Shown piece after piece: positions 14,899-24,565 of a stretch of DNA of 64,000 nt. The translations under genes and the position numbers were made by a program. Location of the stretch: assembly GCA_913055205.1 (NCBI GenBank), contig CAJXJN010000004.1, forward strand, positions 24,532 through 88,531, given 5' to 3'. Under the pieces are notes generated by a model, which was not told the DNA's origin, made no database searches, and was given only the letters and a program-made list of their open reading frames with translations. The first letter of the stretch is position 1. Each line of letters begins with the position of its first letter. This stretch comes from an uncultured Sulfurovum sp. (GTDB lineage Bacteria > Campylobacterota > Campylobacteria > Campylobacterales > Sulfurovaceae).

Positions 14899-16512
14899 AT
14901 GGTTGATGTACTTATTATTGGAAGTGGTGGTGCAGGCTTAACTGCTGCACTCTCTGCTAAAGGATCAGGAGCTTCCGTACTTGTGGCAGGAAAGAGCTAC
15001 CCTACCAACTCACAAACTTCCATGGCACAAGGAGGCATCAATGCCGCTCTTGGAAATGTGAGTGAAGACCATATAAGCTCCCACATTGCAGACACTATCA
15101 AATCCGCACATGGACTTTGTGATGAAGCTATGGTACGGCAAATGTGTGCTGATGCACCTAAGACCATAGAGTGGCTGGAACATTTAGGGGTACCTTTTAG
15201 CCGTATCACCCCTTCCTCAACGCTCACCGCTCAACACTCAACACTTTCTATAGCACAGCGCCAAATGGGTGGAGCTTCCGCCAAACGTGCGTGTTACGCA
15301 CAGGACTACACAGGACTCAAGATACTCCATACACTTTATGACACCTGCTTGAAAGAGAACATAGACTTTATGGATGAACACTATCTACTCAACCTTATCA
15401 CTAAAGATGGGGTAGCTAAGGGAGCAACCTTTTTAGACATCCGCACAGGCGAAGTCAAACAGATAGATGCAAAATCTGTCATCCTTGCTACAGGTGGATA
15501 CGGTAGTCTCTATCATGGCTTTACTACCAATGCTTACGGCTCTACCGGTGACGGGGTGGCAGCTGTGCTTCGTGCGGGCGGTGCTGTAAGTGACATGGAG
15601 TTCATACAGTTCCACCCTACTGCACTCAAACACTCCAGCATCCTCATAAGCGAGAGTGCCAGAGGCGAAGGCGGGTACCTGGTCAACTCTGAGGGTGAGC
15701 GTTTTGTGGATGAACTCAAACCCAGAGATGAAGTAGCCAGAGCCATCTTTAAAGAACTTCAGGAAAATAAAGAAGTTTTCCTCGATGTCAGACATTTGGG
15801 TGAGGAAAAACTCATGGAGCTTCTACCTCAAGAGATAGCTCTGTGTAAACTGCATGAACATGTAGATCCTGCCAAAGAACTCATCCCCATCAAGCCAGTT
15901 GCACACTACACCATGGGTGGCATAGATGTGGACTATGCACTGGAAGTCACAGGCATCAAAGGGTGCTTTGCCGTAGGTGAATGTTCCAATGCCAAAGTAC
16001 ACGGAGCCAACCGTCTTGGTGGGAACTCCCTGCTTGAGATCACTGCTTTTGGAAGGTTTGCAGGGGAGAATGCCTACAAACACTCTATCTATGCAAGCTC
16101 TAAACCCGCAGATGACACACAACTGCAAAAAGACAAAGCCCATCTTGAAAGTATCTATGCACAAGAGAGCAGTGTAAACTTCTATGAGCAAAGAGAGGCT
16201 CTTGGTAAACTCTTTTACCAAAATGTTGGCATCGTAAGACACAACGATACTCTGACCAAAGCGCTTGATGAAGTCATTGCCATGCAAGTACTTTCAAACA
16301 AGATAGGCATAGAAGACAAAAGCCCAACCAACAACACAAACCTCATAGACTTTTTAGAGTTCAGCAATGCCCTACTGCTTGCACCTACTGTTATCTCCTC
16401 AGCCATTGCCAGAGATGAGAGTCGTGGCGCTCATTTTAAAGTAGGGTTTGAAGAGGAAAATGAGGATTTTAAAAAGCATATTGTTTTGCAATGGAAGAAG
16501 GAGACAGAATGA
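14899..16512 (+). CDS. fumarate reductase/succinate dehydrogenase-type flavoprotein
   Basis: 537 residues. '[15 protein letters not shown]' is the FAD dinucleotide fold; '[32 protein letters not shown]', '[11 protein letters not shown]' and '[10 protein letters not shown]' hold the dicarboxylate-site residues of the FrdA/SdhA family; '[21 protein letters not shown]' closes the FAD site. In FrdA the FAD is bound covalently to a His in an S-H-T motif; here that position is Gln39 ('[10 protein letters not shown]'), so FAD should be non-covalent. There is no twin-arginine or Sec signal and no membrane-anchor gene nearby, so the enzyme looks soluble and cytoplasmic. L-aspartate oxidase is a relative, but the linked iron-sulfur gene argues against that role. 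Confidence 0.85.
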   Translation: MVDVLIIGSGGAGLTAALSAKGSGASVLVAGKSYPTNSQTSMAQGGINAALGNVSEDHISSHIADTIKSAHGLCDEAMVRQMCADAPKTIEWLEHLGVPFSRITPSSTLTAQHSTLSIAQRQMGGASAKRACYAQDYTGLKILHTLYDTCLKENIDFMDEHYLLNLITKDGVAKGATFLDIRTGEVKQIDAKSVILATGGYGSLYHGFTTNAYGSTGDGVAAVLRAGGAVSDMEFIQFHPTALKHSSILISESARGEGGYLVNSEGERFVDELKPRDEVARAIFKELQENKEVFLDVRHLGEEKLMELLPQEIALCKLHEHVDPAKELIPIKPVAHYTMGGIDVDYALEVTGIKGCFAVGECSNAKVHGANRLGGNSLLEITAFGRFAGENAYKHSIYASSKPADDTQLQKDKAHLESIYAQESSVNFYEQREALGKLFYQNVGIVRHNDTLTKALDEVIAMQVLSNKIGIEDKSPTNNTNLIDFLEFSNALLLAPTVISSAIARDESRGAHFKVGFEEENEDFKKHIVLQWKKETE

Positions 16513-16532
16513 AAAATAACTCTATTTCATCC

Positions 16533-16624
16533 GTAGGTCGGGTTCTCCTGATCCCGACACTTATTTGCAAAAAAATATCTTCTGCATCTTTAATAAACGT
16601 CGGGATGAGGGCAACCCGACCTAC
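16533..16624. repeat. BIME-like REP pair, family B, copy 1
   Basis: GTAGGTCGGGTTCTCCTGAT and, inverted, ATGAGGGCAACCCGACCTAC enclose about 40 bp. The element lies between the flavoprotein and iron-sulfur genes, inside what should be one operon. A closely related pair is at 21174-21315. Confidence 0.85.
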
Positions 16625-16639
16625 AGAAGGATTTATATT

Positions 16640-17362
16640 ATGAAAATATCTATTCAAAGAGATAAAAGCATTGAAGAATTTGAAATCTCCAAATCTATGA
16701 CACTTCTTGCAGCCCTCTACGAGATCAAAGAGAACCAAGATGCCTCACTGACATTTTCTGCAGGATGCCGTGCTTCTGTCTGTGGTACCTGTGCTGTTCG
16801 TGTAAATGGTAGAGAGGTACTCTCTTGTGCTCATAAAGTACAAGATGGTGATGTAGTAGAACCGTTGCAATACCACCCAGTCCTACGTGACCTCAAAGTA
16901 GATAAAAACAAGGCCAAAGAGACACTGCTAAAAAGTACAGCATGGCTTCATGAGAGTAAAGAAGCTTCACTGACACACAGTGACGAGAAACTCACCGAAA
17001 CACAAACTGACTGCATACTCTGTGATTCATGCTACTCTGCCTGTCCTGTGTACGCAGTAAATCCGGACTTCTTAGGACCTTTTGCCCTTACTCGCGCTTA
17101 CCGTTACAGCTCTGACAAACGTGAAGGCGATGCCAAAGCCATCATAGACAACATTCAGAGCAACGGTGTGTGGGACTGTACCTTATGTGGAGAGTGTACG
17201 GCTGTCTGTCCTAAAGGCATAGATCCTAAGATGGACATCACTATGTTAAGAGGAACCTCACTGCAATTCGGACACTCTGACCCAAGTTTTGCTACGCAGA
17301 GTTTTGGAACACCTGATTTTGGCGGAGGAGGATTTGGGTTTGACCCGAATAGTGGGTTTTAA
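16640..17362 (+). CDS. fumarate reductase/succinate dehydrogenase-type iron-sulfur protein
   Basis: 240 residues from ATG at 16640 with AGAAGGA upstream (the frame opens earlier, inside a repeat). The N-terminal ferredoxin fold has 'GCRASVCGTCAVRVNG...SC' for [2Fe-2S]. The C-terminal part has 'CILCDSCYSACP' and 'CTLCGECTAVCP', each CxxCxxCxxxCP. In E. coli FrdB the second motif reads CTFVGYC and binds [3Fe-4S]; the Cys here in place of Val suggests a second [4Fe-4S]. The C-terminus ends in a Gly/Phe-rich tail. It works with the flavoprotein at 14899; the membrane subunit is absent. Confidence 0.87.
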   Translation: MKISIQRDKSIEEFEISKSMTLLAALYEIKENQDASLTFSAGCRASVCGTCAVRVNGREVLSCAHKVQDGDVVEPLQYHPVLRDLKVDKNKAKETLLKSTAWLHESKEASLTHSDEKLTETQTDCILCDSCYSACPVYAVNPDFLGPFALTRAYRYSSDKREGDAKAIIDNIQSNGVWDCTLCGECTAVCPKGIDPKMDITMLRGTSLQFGHSDPSFATQSFGTPDFGGGGFGFDPNSGF

Positions 17363-17364
17363 TT

Positions 17365-17922
17365 ATGAATGATTTTACTAAAAAATATTCAAAGATCTGG
17401 AAAGATGATCCAAAAAAACTATTAAAATCATATGACTATCAACTAGAACTAACAAAACAATTAGATAATCTATCCATTGATAAATTTGATCGAAAAATAT
17501 TTTATGAGATTATTTTATGGAAATTAAATAGATACCCACAAATAGATAATACCTTAATAGAGAAATTAAAACCTCTATCATCTCTTAAGCCTAAAGAACA
17601 TTACAAATCAAAACAACTTTTAAAAGAACTATTGTCTTGTCGTGGGATTCGTTTACCTATGGCATCTACCATCTTGAGGTTTATCAATCCAAATGTTTTT
17701 CAAATTATTGATGACAGAGTATTTAGAGTTTTAGAATTAGAAGGAAAAATTCCTACTAAACCAAAAAATATCAATAATAACTATCTTGAAAAATCTTGTG
17801 AAATTTATTTTCACTACTTAGATAGATTACGTGATATTTGTAATGAAAAATTACCATTTGAAGATTCTGATAGAATTTTATACTTATTAGATATTAAATT
17901 AGAGAATAAAATAGGTGATTAA
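17365..17922 (+). CDS. HhH-GPD-like hypothetical protein (185 aa)
   Basis: Not firmly recognised. The middle part 'RGIRLPMASTILRFINPNVFQIIDDRVFRVLEL' resembles the helix-hairpin-helix region and following Asp of the HhH-GPD DNA glycosylase fold, but the usual 'LPGVG' hairpin is not clean and there are no iron-sulfur cysteines. Codon use is strongly AT-rich (many AAA, ATA, TTA) compared with the genes on either side, which suggests recent transfer. It begins 2 bp after the iron-sulfur gene and converges on the thioesterase, sharing 4 bp with it. Confidence 0.5.
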   Translation: MNDFTKKYSKIWKDDPKKLLKSYDYQLELTKQLDNLSIDKFDRKIFYEIILWKLNRYPQIDNTLIEKLKPLSSLKPKEHYKSKQLLKELLSCRGIRLPMASTILRFINPNVFQIIDDRVFRVLELEGKIPTKPKNINNNYLEKSCEIYFHYLDRLRDICNEKLPFEDSDRILYLLDIKLENKIGD

Positions 17923-18332
17923 CCACTCTGAAAAGCCTCAAACCCCTCAACGATCACAACAGGGATCTTCATAGGTCTCATCTTCTTGCTGTCTACAAAA
18001 ACCCACTCCGTTTTCCCTTCACAGATGAGGACATCATCTTTAGGGCAGGTTAAAACATAACGGCGGATAGACATGATCTTGCCTATCTCTTCTACCCATG
18101 TTTCCATTTGTAGTTCATCGTTTTCAAAGGCGGGTTTTTTGTATTCTATATTATGAGATTTGGCTACCCAGGTGCCTCCAAGTTCAAGACATTGTTCGTA
18201 GCCGAAGCCTACGGCTGCTGAGTGTTTTGTGGCAGCTTCTATCATCCAGCTAAGATACGTAACATTATGCACATGACCATTGAAGTCAATCTCATCACTT
18301 GCTACTTTAAATCTGTAGCTGTAAGTATTCAA
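17919..18332 (-). CDS. acyl-CoA thioesterase, 4-hydroxybenzoyl-CoA thioesterase (hotdog) family
   Basis: 137 residues. 'VASDEIDFNGHVHNVTYLSWMIEAA' is the family active-site strand and helix, with the Asp and the 'NGHVxNxxYL' motif of FadM/FatB-like members. The later 'YEQCLELGGTWVAKSHNIEYKKPAFENDELQMETW' matches the central hotdog helix and strands. The start is TTG at 18330-18332, one base after the leuC stop codon, so translation is probably coupled to leuC. Confidence 0.85.
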   Translation of the reverse strand: MNTYSYRFKVASDEIDFNGHVHNVTYLSWMIEAATKHSAAVGFGYEQCLELGGTWVAKSHNIEYKKPAFENDELQMETWVEEIGKIMSIRRYVLTCPKDDVLICEGKTEWVFVDSKKMRPMKIPVVIVEGFEAFQSG

Positions 18333-18333
18333 A

Positions 18334-19614
18334 CTAGATATCTCTAGGGTCTACGATCTTCCCTGCAATAGCAGATGCCGCAGCAACCGCTGAGTTAGCC
18401 AAGTAGATCTCAGATGTTCTTGCACCCATACGACCTACGAAGTTACGATTTGTTGTAGCAACACAACGTTCACCGTCACCCAGGATACCCATGTACCCAC
18501 CCAAACATGCACCACAGGTAGGATTGGAAACCACGGCACCCGCTTCAATAAGGATATCCATCAAACCTTCATGTTGTGCCTGTAGAAAGATCTTCTGTGT
18601 TGCAGGTGTAACGATCATACGTGTATGACGTGCCACTCTTTTGCCCTTCATGATCTCCGCTGCAATGCGCAAGTCTTCGATACGCCCATTCGTACAAGAA
18701 CCGATCATCACCTGGTCTATCTTCAAGTCATCTGCAACTGCCTGCTCTACCGGTTTACCGTTTGACGGCAGGAATGGATAGGCGATCACTGGTGAAAGTG
18801 CTGCAACATCTATCTTAATGACTTGGCAATAGTTCGCATCTTCATCTGAATAGTGGATCTTAGGCTCTGCTCTAAGTCCGCCATTTTCCTCTCTTCTCTC
18901 AATAAGATATGCTTCTGTAATATTATCTACAGCGATGATCCCTGACTTTGCTCCGGCTTCTATGGCCATGTTACACATGGAGAATCTGTCATCCATACCA
19001 AGGTGTTGGATGGTATCACCTGTAAATTCCAATGCTTTGTAAAGTGCACCATCCACACCTAAAATGCGGATGATCTCCAAGATGATGTCTTTACCGTAAA
19101 TATGCTCACCCGGTTTACCTGTAAGCTCTACTTTGATCGTCTCAGGTACTTTGAACCAGTTACCGCCCGTGATCATACCAAAGGCAAGGTCTGTACTTCC
19201 CATACCTGTTGAGAATGCGCCGAGTGCTCCATGTGTACAGGTGTGGCTGTCTGCACCGATGATGACATCACCGGGGATGACCAAACCTTTTTCAGGAAGC
19301 AAGGCATGCTCGATCCCCATATCTTTCTCATCAAAGAAGTATTTAAGGTCATGCTTATAGGCAAACTCTCTTGAAATCTTCGCCTGGTTCGCTGAAGCAA
19401 TGTCTTTAGCAGGGATGTAGTGATCCATTACGATGCTGAAGTTGTCCGGTCTGGCCAATTTTTCTGCCCCGCTCTCTTCAAATGCTCTGATCGAGATAGG
19501 TGTTGTAATGTCGTTACCGATGATCATATCAATATCTACTCTAACGATCTCTCCTGCATGCACCTCTTTACCTGCATGCTCCGAGAATATCTTTTCTGTA
19601 ATGGTTTGTCCCAT
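18334..19614 (-). CDS. leuC: 3-isopropylmalate dehydratase, large subunit
   Basis: 426 residues, the length of the shorter, archaeal/HACN-type LeuC. It isomerises 2- to 3-isopropylmalate in leucine synthesis. 'GADSHTCTHGALGAFSTGMGSTD', 'IGSCTNGRIEDL' and 'NPTCGACLG' hold the three cysteines that bind the [4Fe-4S] cluster, along with the aconitase-family signature. The start ATG at 19614 has AAGGAT upstream on the minus strand. The small subunit LeuD is not in the window. Confidence 0.93.
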   Translation of the reverse strand: MGQTITEKIFSEHAGKEVHAGEIVRVDIDMIIGNDITTPISIRAFEESGAEKLARPDNFSIVMDHYIPAKDIASANQAKISREFAYKHDLKYFFDEKDMGIEHALLPEKGLVIPGDVIIGADSHTCTHGALGAFSTGMGSTDLAFGMITGGNWFKVPETIKVELTGKPGEHIYGKDIILEIIRILGVDGALYKALEFTGDTIQHLGMDDRFSMCNMAIEAGAKSGIIAVDNITEAYLIERREENGGLRAEPKIHYSDEDANYCQVIKIDVAALSPVIAYPFLPSNGKPVEQAVADDLKIDQVMIGSCTNGRIEDLRIAAEIMKGKRVARHTRMIVTPATQKIFLQAQHEGLMDILIEAGAVVSNPTCGACLGGYMGILGDGERCVATTNRNFVGRMGARTSEIYLANSAVAAASAIAGKIVDPRDI

Positions 19615-19696
19615 TTTTTATCCTTAATTCATTATCATTATTACGCGAATTATAGCGAAATAAAATTATGCTAGAATTTCATCATTATTTTAGTTC

Positions 19697-19801
19697 GTCA
19701 TTCTCGTGCTTGACACGGAAATCTAGACTTTATACTATCAAGACAATTTAATATACACTACATAAAAAATTCTAGATCCCCTGGTCAAGCCAGAGGATGA
19801 C
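19697..19801. repeat. inverted repeat pair, family D, copy 1
   Basis: GTCATTCTCGTGCTTGACAC...TCTAGA and, inverted, TCTAGATCCCCTGGTCAAGC...GATGAC enclose about 43 bp. This is a widespread type of intergenic palindrome built on GTCATCC...CTTGAC...GGATCTAGA. A second pair is at 59018-59120. The right arm ends 19 bases before the NFACT gene. Confidence 0.8.
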
Positions 19802-19820
19802 AAAGGAAAGGCTCTTTTTA

Positions 19821-21164
19821 ATGAAACTCTACGAACTTAAAGCCATTGCAAAACGATTAAACAACTTTACTTTTATCAGCCGTGCAAGACGAATTGAAGA
19901 CAATACCATTGAAATTATGTTCGATAAATCCGACAGTTATTTCTTCAATATGACCAGAGGACACAGTTTCATTTACAAAGCACCCAGCCAAAGACCGCTT
20001 CAAGGCTACAATGCACCTTTTGATACGCTACTGCATACACTTTTATCTGCAAGTAAACTCATCTCTGTAGATGTACCGAACAATGACCGTATCTTACGCT
20101 TAACACTTGCACCCAAAAGCAGCTACAAAGACAAGATCATCTACCTGCAACTTGAATTTACAGGAAAGAATACCAATGCCATACTTATAGATGACAATGA
20201 AGTCATCATCGAAGCACTCAGACACATCGATGCCGACAGCTCTTTTCGTGTCATCCGCCCGGGTATGGAACTGCTTAACATCCCCCCATATGAGCGTACA
20301 GAAGAGGCAAAAGAGATAGCTGATGTAGATGCATATCTCGAAGAAAAATATACACAGATACAGGCGAAAAAACTGCTGGAGATGAAAAAGCAGAAACTCT
20401 CTGTAACTTTAAAAAAGAGTCAAAAGCTGGCACAACTTTTAGCAAAACTGCCCGATGAAAAAGCTTTGGCAAAAGAGGAACAAAAATACAAACAGTATGC
20501 CAACCTCATCCTGGCGAACCTCTATCAGATCAAACCTTATGATACTAAGCTGAACACCTATGATTTTGAGGGTAATGAGATCAGCATCAAACTCCCTAAG
20601 AATATCAAAGTCAACCGTATGAGCGACTACTTTTTCAACCTTGCCAAACGCGCTAAAAATAAAGCAAAAAATATACACATAGAAAAAGAGAACTTAGAGA
20701 GTAAAAAAGCCTTTTATGACAACATCTACTACGCACTTGAGCAGGCCAAAGAACCTTATGAACTTGAACTTCTTGTCCCTAAAAGAGCAAAATCGCAACG
20801 TAAAAAAGAGAAACTCAAAGAGGGAGAACTCTTTTGGATAGAGGACTACAAAGTATTGGTAGGAAGAAACAGTAACGAAAACCAAAAACTCCTTGCCATC
20901 GCCAAAGCCAATGACCTCTGGATGCACATCAGAAATGTACCCTCTTCCCATGTCATCATCAGAACAGACAAACAGAACCTGCCTGAAAGCGTCATCAAAG
21001 CAGCAGCGAAACTCTGTGTTGATTTCTCCGTAAAAAACCCCGGAGATTACGAAGTGGACTATACCAAACGAAAATTTGTAAAAGTACAGGAAGGCTCCAA
21101 TGTACTTTATAACAAATATGATACGATTCGTGTTACCAAAGAGGGTGTAGAGATAAGAGAGTAA
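19821..21164 (+). CDS. rqcH: NFACT/RqcH family ribosome rescue protein
   Basis: 447 residues from ATG at 19821; an earlier in-frame ATG at 19797 lies in the family D repeat and is not used. Bacterial RqcH binds stalled 50S-peptidyl-tRNA complexes and adds alanine tails. 'MKLYELKAIAKRLNNFTF' starts the NFACT-N domain, a Lys-rich helical section (about residues 170-310) is the coiled-coil/CCM part, and 'FWIEDYKVLVGRNSNENQKLLAIAKANDLWMHIRNVPSSHVII' is the NFACT-R domain. It is somewhat shorter than the Bacillus protein. The exact activity in this lineage is inferred. Confidence 0.82.
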   Translation: MKLYELKAIAKRLNNFTFISRARRIEDNTIEIMFDKSDSYFFNMTRGHSFIYKAPSQRPLQGYNAPFDTLLHTLLSASKLISVDVPNNDRILRLTLAPKSSYKDKIIYLQLEFTGKNTNAILIDDNEVIIEALRHIDADSSFRVIRPGMELLNIPPYERTEEAKEIADVDAYLEEKYTQIQAKKLLEMKKQKLSVTLKKSQKLAQLLAKLPDEKALAKEEQKYKQYANLILANLYQIKPYDTKLNTYDFEGNEISIKLPKNIKVNRMSDYFFNLAKRAKNKAKNIHIEKENLESKKAFYDNIYYALEQAKEPYELELLVPKRAKSQRKKEKLKEGELFWIEDYKVLVGRNSNENQKLLAIAKANDLWMHIRNVPSSHVIIRTDKQNLPESVIKAAAKLCVDFSVKNPGDYEVDYTKRKFVKVQEGSNVLYNKYDTIRVTKEGVEIRE

Positions 21165-21173
21165 TATTTTACC

Positions 21174-21315
21174 GTAGGTCGGGGTGCCCTCTCCCCGACA
21201 TAAACCTGCATACTATTACATTTAAAAAGCAAGACCAAATGTATATGCAATTACCAAAAAATAACAACATTATTTCCAATTATATTATTGTCGGGGAGAG
21301 GGCACCCCGACCTAC
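21174..21315. repeat. BIME-like REP pair, family B, copy 2
   Basis: GTAGGTCGGGGTGCCCTCTC...GAC and its exact reverse complement face each other around a linker of about 90 bp. The right arm overlaps the end of the multihaem cytochrome gene: the TAG of its GTAG end, read on the minus strand, is that gene's stop codon at 21312-21314. Confidence 0.9.
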
Positions 21316-23677
21316 GCGTTTTTCCTTCGGCGTAAAAACAAATACATCAAACCAAGCCCTAACAATAACCCGCCAAGCACCTGAACCCATGCCGTCATAA
21401 GTAATGATTTATTCACCAATGTATGGTGCATCTCATTATCTATCTTCACACCTGCAACTTTTGCTGTATGTACCAATAACGAGACAGCCAGATCCTCGCT
21501 TGGCATCTCTTTATGGCAACTTAAACATACCCCTCTTCTATCCATCTTGGCTCTGGTCTCATTATCAAGAGCTTGTGAAAGCTTCCAATGGTTTCCTACA
21601 GTTTGCAGTTGAGTGCCGTTTTCATCAACAAATCGCGAAAGATCATCTTTGAGATTCGGTACTGCCGGCATCTGCTCATCCACCTTGTGTGGCAGTACTT
21701 TTTGCTCTGCTGTCATCAGATCAACAATGGTCGTTTTACTCTGATCAGCAAAATATTTACCCCCTTCGATCCCATATCCCAATGCTTTGGCGCTATCATG
21801 ACAACTTGTACATGTTCGCCCTTTTTTAGTAATGGTATGAGGGTTGACAGGAGACATCACGATGGAGTTAACCCCTCTTTTCCTCTTCCTTCTGCATTAG
21901 GGATCTTGAAGATATGGTTTTGGAGTTTTGCTTTACCATCTTTTCCTATGACCGTTAAGATCACTTGACATCCGGGAATGACCGGGGAGATACGTCCTTC
22001 ACCATTTTGTGCCAAAGCAGGGTTTTCCCATCGTAAGTAGGAACGTGTCTCTGTCACTTTTCCATCTACCAGGAAATCTTTCAGACTGTGCACTTCACCT
22101 GTTACACCATTATGATGTGATTTAGAGGCAGCAAGATAATCAGGGTTCTGTTTCCCGCCGGAATAGTCTATCTTAACATGACATCCATAACATTGCGGTG
22201 CCCATGTTGCATGGCAGGTATAGCACTCAAGTTTATCGGGGTATGGGCTTTGACCTGATCCATCGCTACAAGACCCTCTTGGGAGATCTTTCCCTCTTTT
22301 TTGAGTGTTTTAAGGGGTTTAAGCTCTATATCTTTCCCTGAAGCAAGATGCATGATGACCTTGTCACCCTTTCGTACCGCTTTGGTTAGAGGATTACCTC
22401 TGGCAGAAAGCAAGAAACCATCCCCTTTATCTTTAGGGATACTTCCTTGTTTCAGATACTCGGCCAAGGTCTTGGTCGTACCTCTGGCTTTACCTGTTTT
22501 AGGCATGGTTTTAAACTCATCGCTATAACCCAAAGGCAGTTCCCAAGGGTATTTATCGGTGGTTCCGTGACAATCCTGGCATTCTATCTCCACGGCACCC
22601 AGGTTGGCACCTACATTGAACCCGTCACCGTGATGGTCTATAGAGGTATGGCAATCCTGACACAACATCCCTTTAGAGTAGTGAATATCCTCCTGCAGGT
22701 GCATATAACGCTTGGTATGGAGTTTGGGTTGCCCATTCCCCTCACTGTCAAAGGTTGCCTGATACTCCGTCTCCATAAGTCCCTGATAAGAGACTCCGAT
22801 ACGTTTACCACGGTTATGACATGTCGTACAAGTCTCTACGGGGATACCTGAATAGTTATTGTCATGCACTTGTACCTTTACTTTACGCGAAGACTGTATA
22901 GAGTGCACAAGCAGATGTCCCTGCTCTTTGGAGATATTTCTATCTCCGCCCTCATAGTACCCCTCATTTGAGTAAGGAATATGGCAAGAGGCACAGCCTA
23001 TTCCTCTATAATCCCCTCGTCGTTTACGCCCTTTTCCACTGGTATGACAACGCAGACACTCTTGACGAAGATAAGTATAGACTGAGAGAGTCGGGTCTTT
23101 TTCTATCTCATCTGCTGTCGGTGCAGGGGGGAGTTTGTGCATGACCTTTGGAAACCCTTGAGGCTCTTTTACCCCCAACTCTTTCATATATTTTCCATAC
23201 ACCTCTGTACCGATACGCTTATGAATATTTTTGCTATCGAAATTACTATGGTCATGGTTATACCCGTCTTTTGCACCAAAACCCCATAAAGCCCCATGGA
23301 TTTTTCCTGCTTCGCTGCTCATAAGGTTATTCCACTGCGATTTCACCTGCTCCTGGTGGCACATCCCGCAGGTATGCTCATTGATCCAAGGACTTCCCGG
23401 TGCAGGGTAAAATGCTTTAGGACCTTTGTGGGTTTTAAAGTATTCCAATGTTCCACTATGTGCTGCTTCTTTCGTAGTTGCCTCAGGATTTCCCCCGTGA
23501 CATACCACACAATCATTCTTTTGGGCACCAGCTTTTTGGGCCACCTTAAAGATCTCTTGCATCATTTTAGAGTCGGGGTCCCGTATATCTTCTATACCTT
23601 TATGACAAGAGAGGCAGGCATTGTTGGCTTGTAGTAAAAATGGTAAAAACAGCCCTAAAAAAAAATAGTTTTTTCAT
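21312..23677 (-). pseudogene. twelve-haem c-type cytochrome, frameshifted
   Basis: One gene read in pieces. ATG at 23677 with GAGGGA upstream would give 'MKKLFF' and a Sec signal peptide ending 'LLQANNA', then CLSCH, if a run of nine T at about 23656-23664 were eight. The main frame (to 22168) has seven CXXCH. After a shift at a C4 run near 22240 the next frame has CYTCH and CYGCH, and after a further shift at a G4 run near 21880 the last has CTSCH, CLSCH and a C-terminal membrane helix with 'RRRKNA'. Repaired, it would be about 788 residues, periplasmic, with twelve haem sites and a membrane anchor. All breaks are single-base and at homopolymers, so sequencing error is as possible as decay. 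Its role in respiration cannot be named. Confidence 0.8.
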
Positions 23678-23803
23678 TATAGTCCCTCATTATCTTTAAT
23701 TATCAACAATTATATCTAAAGTGACTAAAGGGAACCTCTAAAATCAGAGTATAACGCAAAGCGTGGTATAATGTTCTCTATTTAATCATTTAGGAACAGT
23801 AAG

Positions 23804-24562
23804 ATGACAAAAATTTTTACAGACTATCAAGAGCGTTGGCTTACAGGCATTGGACTACTTGCACTTGTTGGGTTTATCGGCTGGATAGACAGTTTTTTTG
23901 TAATGTGGGTATTTTTAGGCGTCATATATATGCTTGCTTTTTATGAAGCAATGAAACTCTTTAAACTTGTATCCCCGGCAGCTTATTTTTGGGCTGTACT
24001 TTTATGGATTTCAGCCTATTTCTACCCTAATCCTGATGACCTGTTCTTCTTGGTTGCTATTATCTTTGGTGCCTCTATCGCCTACCTGCATAACTTTGAT
24101 AAAAGACTTATCCTTCCTTTTCTCTACCCTGTAAGCGGTATACTCTTTTTTCTTATCCTTTATAAAGACTTTGGGATACAGGCAATGTTCTGGCTTTTAG
24201 TTACCGTTGCACTTACTGATGTAGGAGCATTTTTTACAGGTAAAGCCATTGGTAAAACCAAATTTTCAGACACCTCTCCAAACAAAACACTTGAAGGGGT
24301 AATTGGTGGTATCATTGTTGCTACCATCTTTGGTACGTATGTCGGGCTTTACATCGCACCATTCTGGATAGCACTTATCGTGACTTTAGTAACCGCAGTG
24401 GCTTCAGTCTTTGGTGATCTGTTTGAGTCTTATCTCAAGCGTGAAGCAGGTGTCAAAGACTCTGGTGATCTACTTCCTGGTCATGGCGGTATACTGGACA
24501 GAATAGACGGATACCTATTTGGTGCCCCTATGATGCTCATTGCACTACGAGCCTTTTTGTAG
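23804..24562 (+). CDS. cdsA: phosphatidate cytidylyltransferase
   Basis: 252 residues with about seven hydrophobic segments. It makes CDP-diacylglycerol from phosphatidic acid and CTP at the inner membrane. The C-terminal signature 'SYLKREAGVKDSGDLLPGHGGILDRIDGYLFGAP' is the CdsA family motif with its metal-binding aspartates. The next gene, dxr, begins 3 bp later, so they form an operon. Confidence 0.93.
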   Translation: MTKIFTDYQERWLTGIGLLALVGFIGWIDSFFVMWVFLGVIYMLAFYEAMKLFKLVSPAAYFWAVLLWISAYFYPNPDDLFFLVAIIFGASIAYLHNFDKRLILPFLYPVSGILFFLILYKDFGIQAMFWLLVTVALTDVGAFFTGKAIGKTKFSDTSPNKTLEGVIGGIIVATIFGTYVGLYIAPFWIALIVTLVTAVASVFGDLFESYLKREAGVKDSGDLLPGHGGILDRIDGYLFGAPMMLIALRAFL

Positions 24563-24565
24563 TCT

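Noticed and set aside
14640..14906. 88-codon plus-strand frame between the dehydrogenase and the flavoprotein
   Set aside because: No ribosome binding site, no recognisable protein character, and the second half is the family F repeat translated.
21857..21860. In-frame TGA in the multihaem cytochrome as a selenocysteine codon
   Set aside because: Downstream of the TGA the same frame has no CXXCH; the haem motifs continue in another frame, so it is a frameshift.
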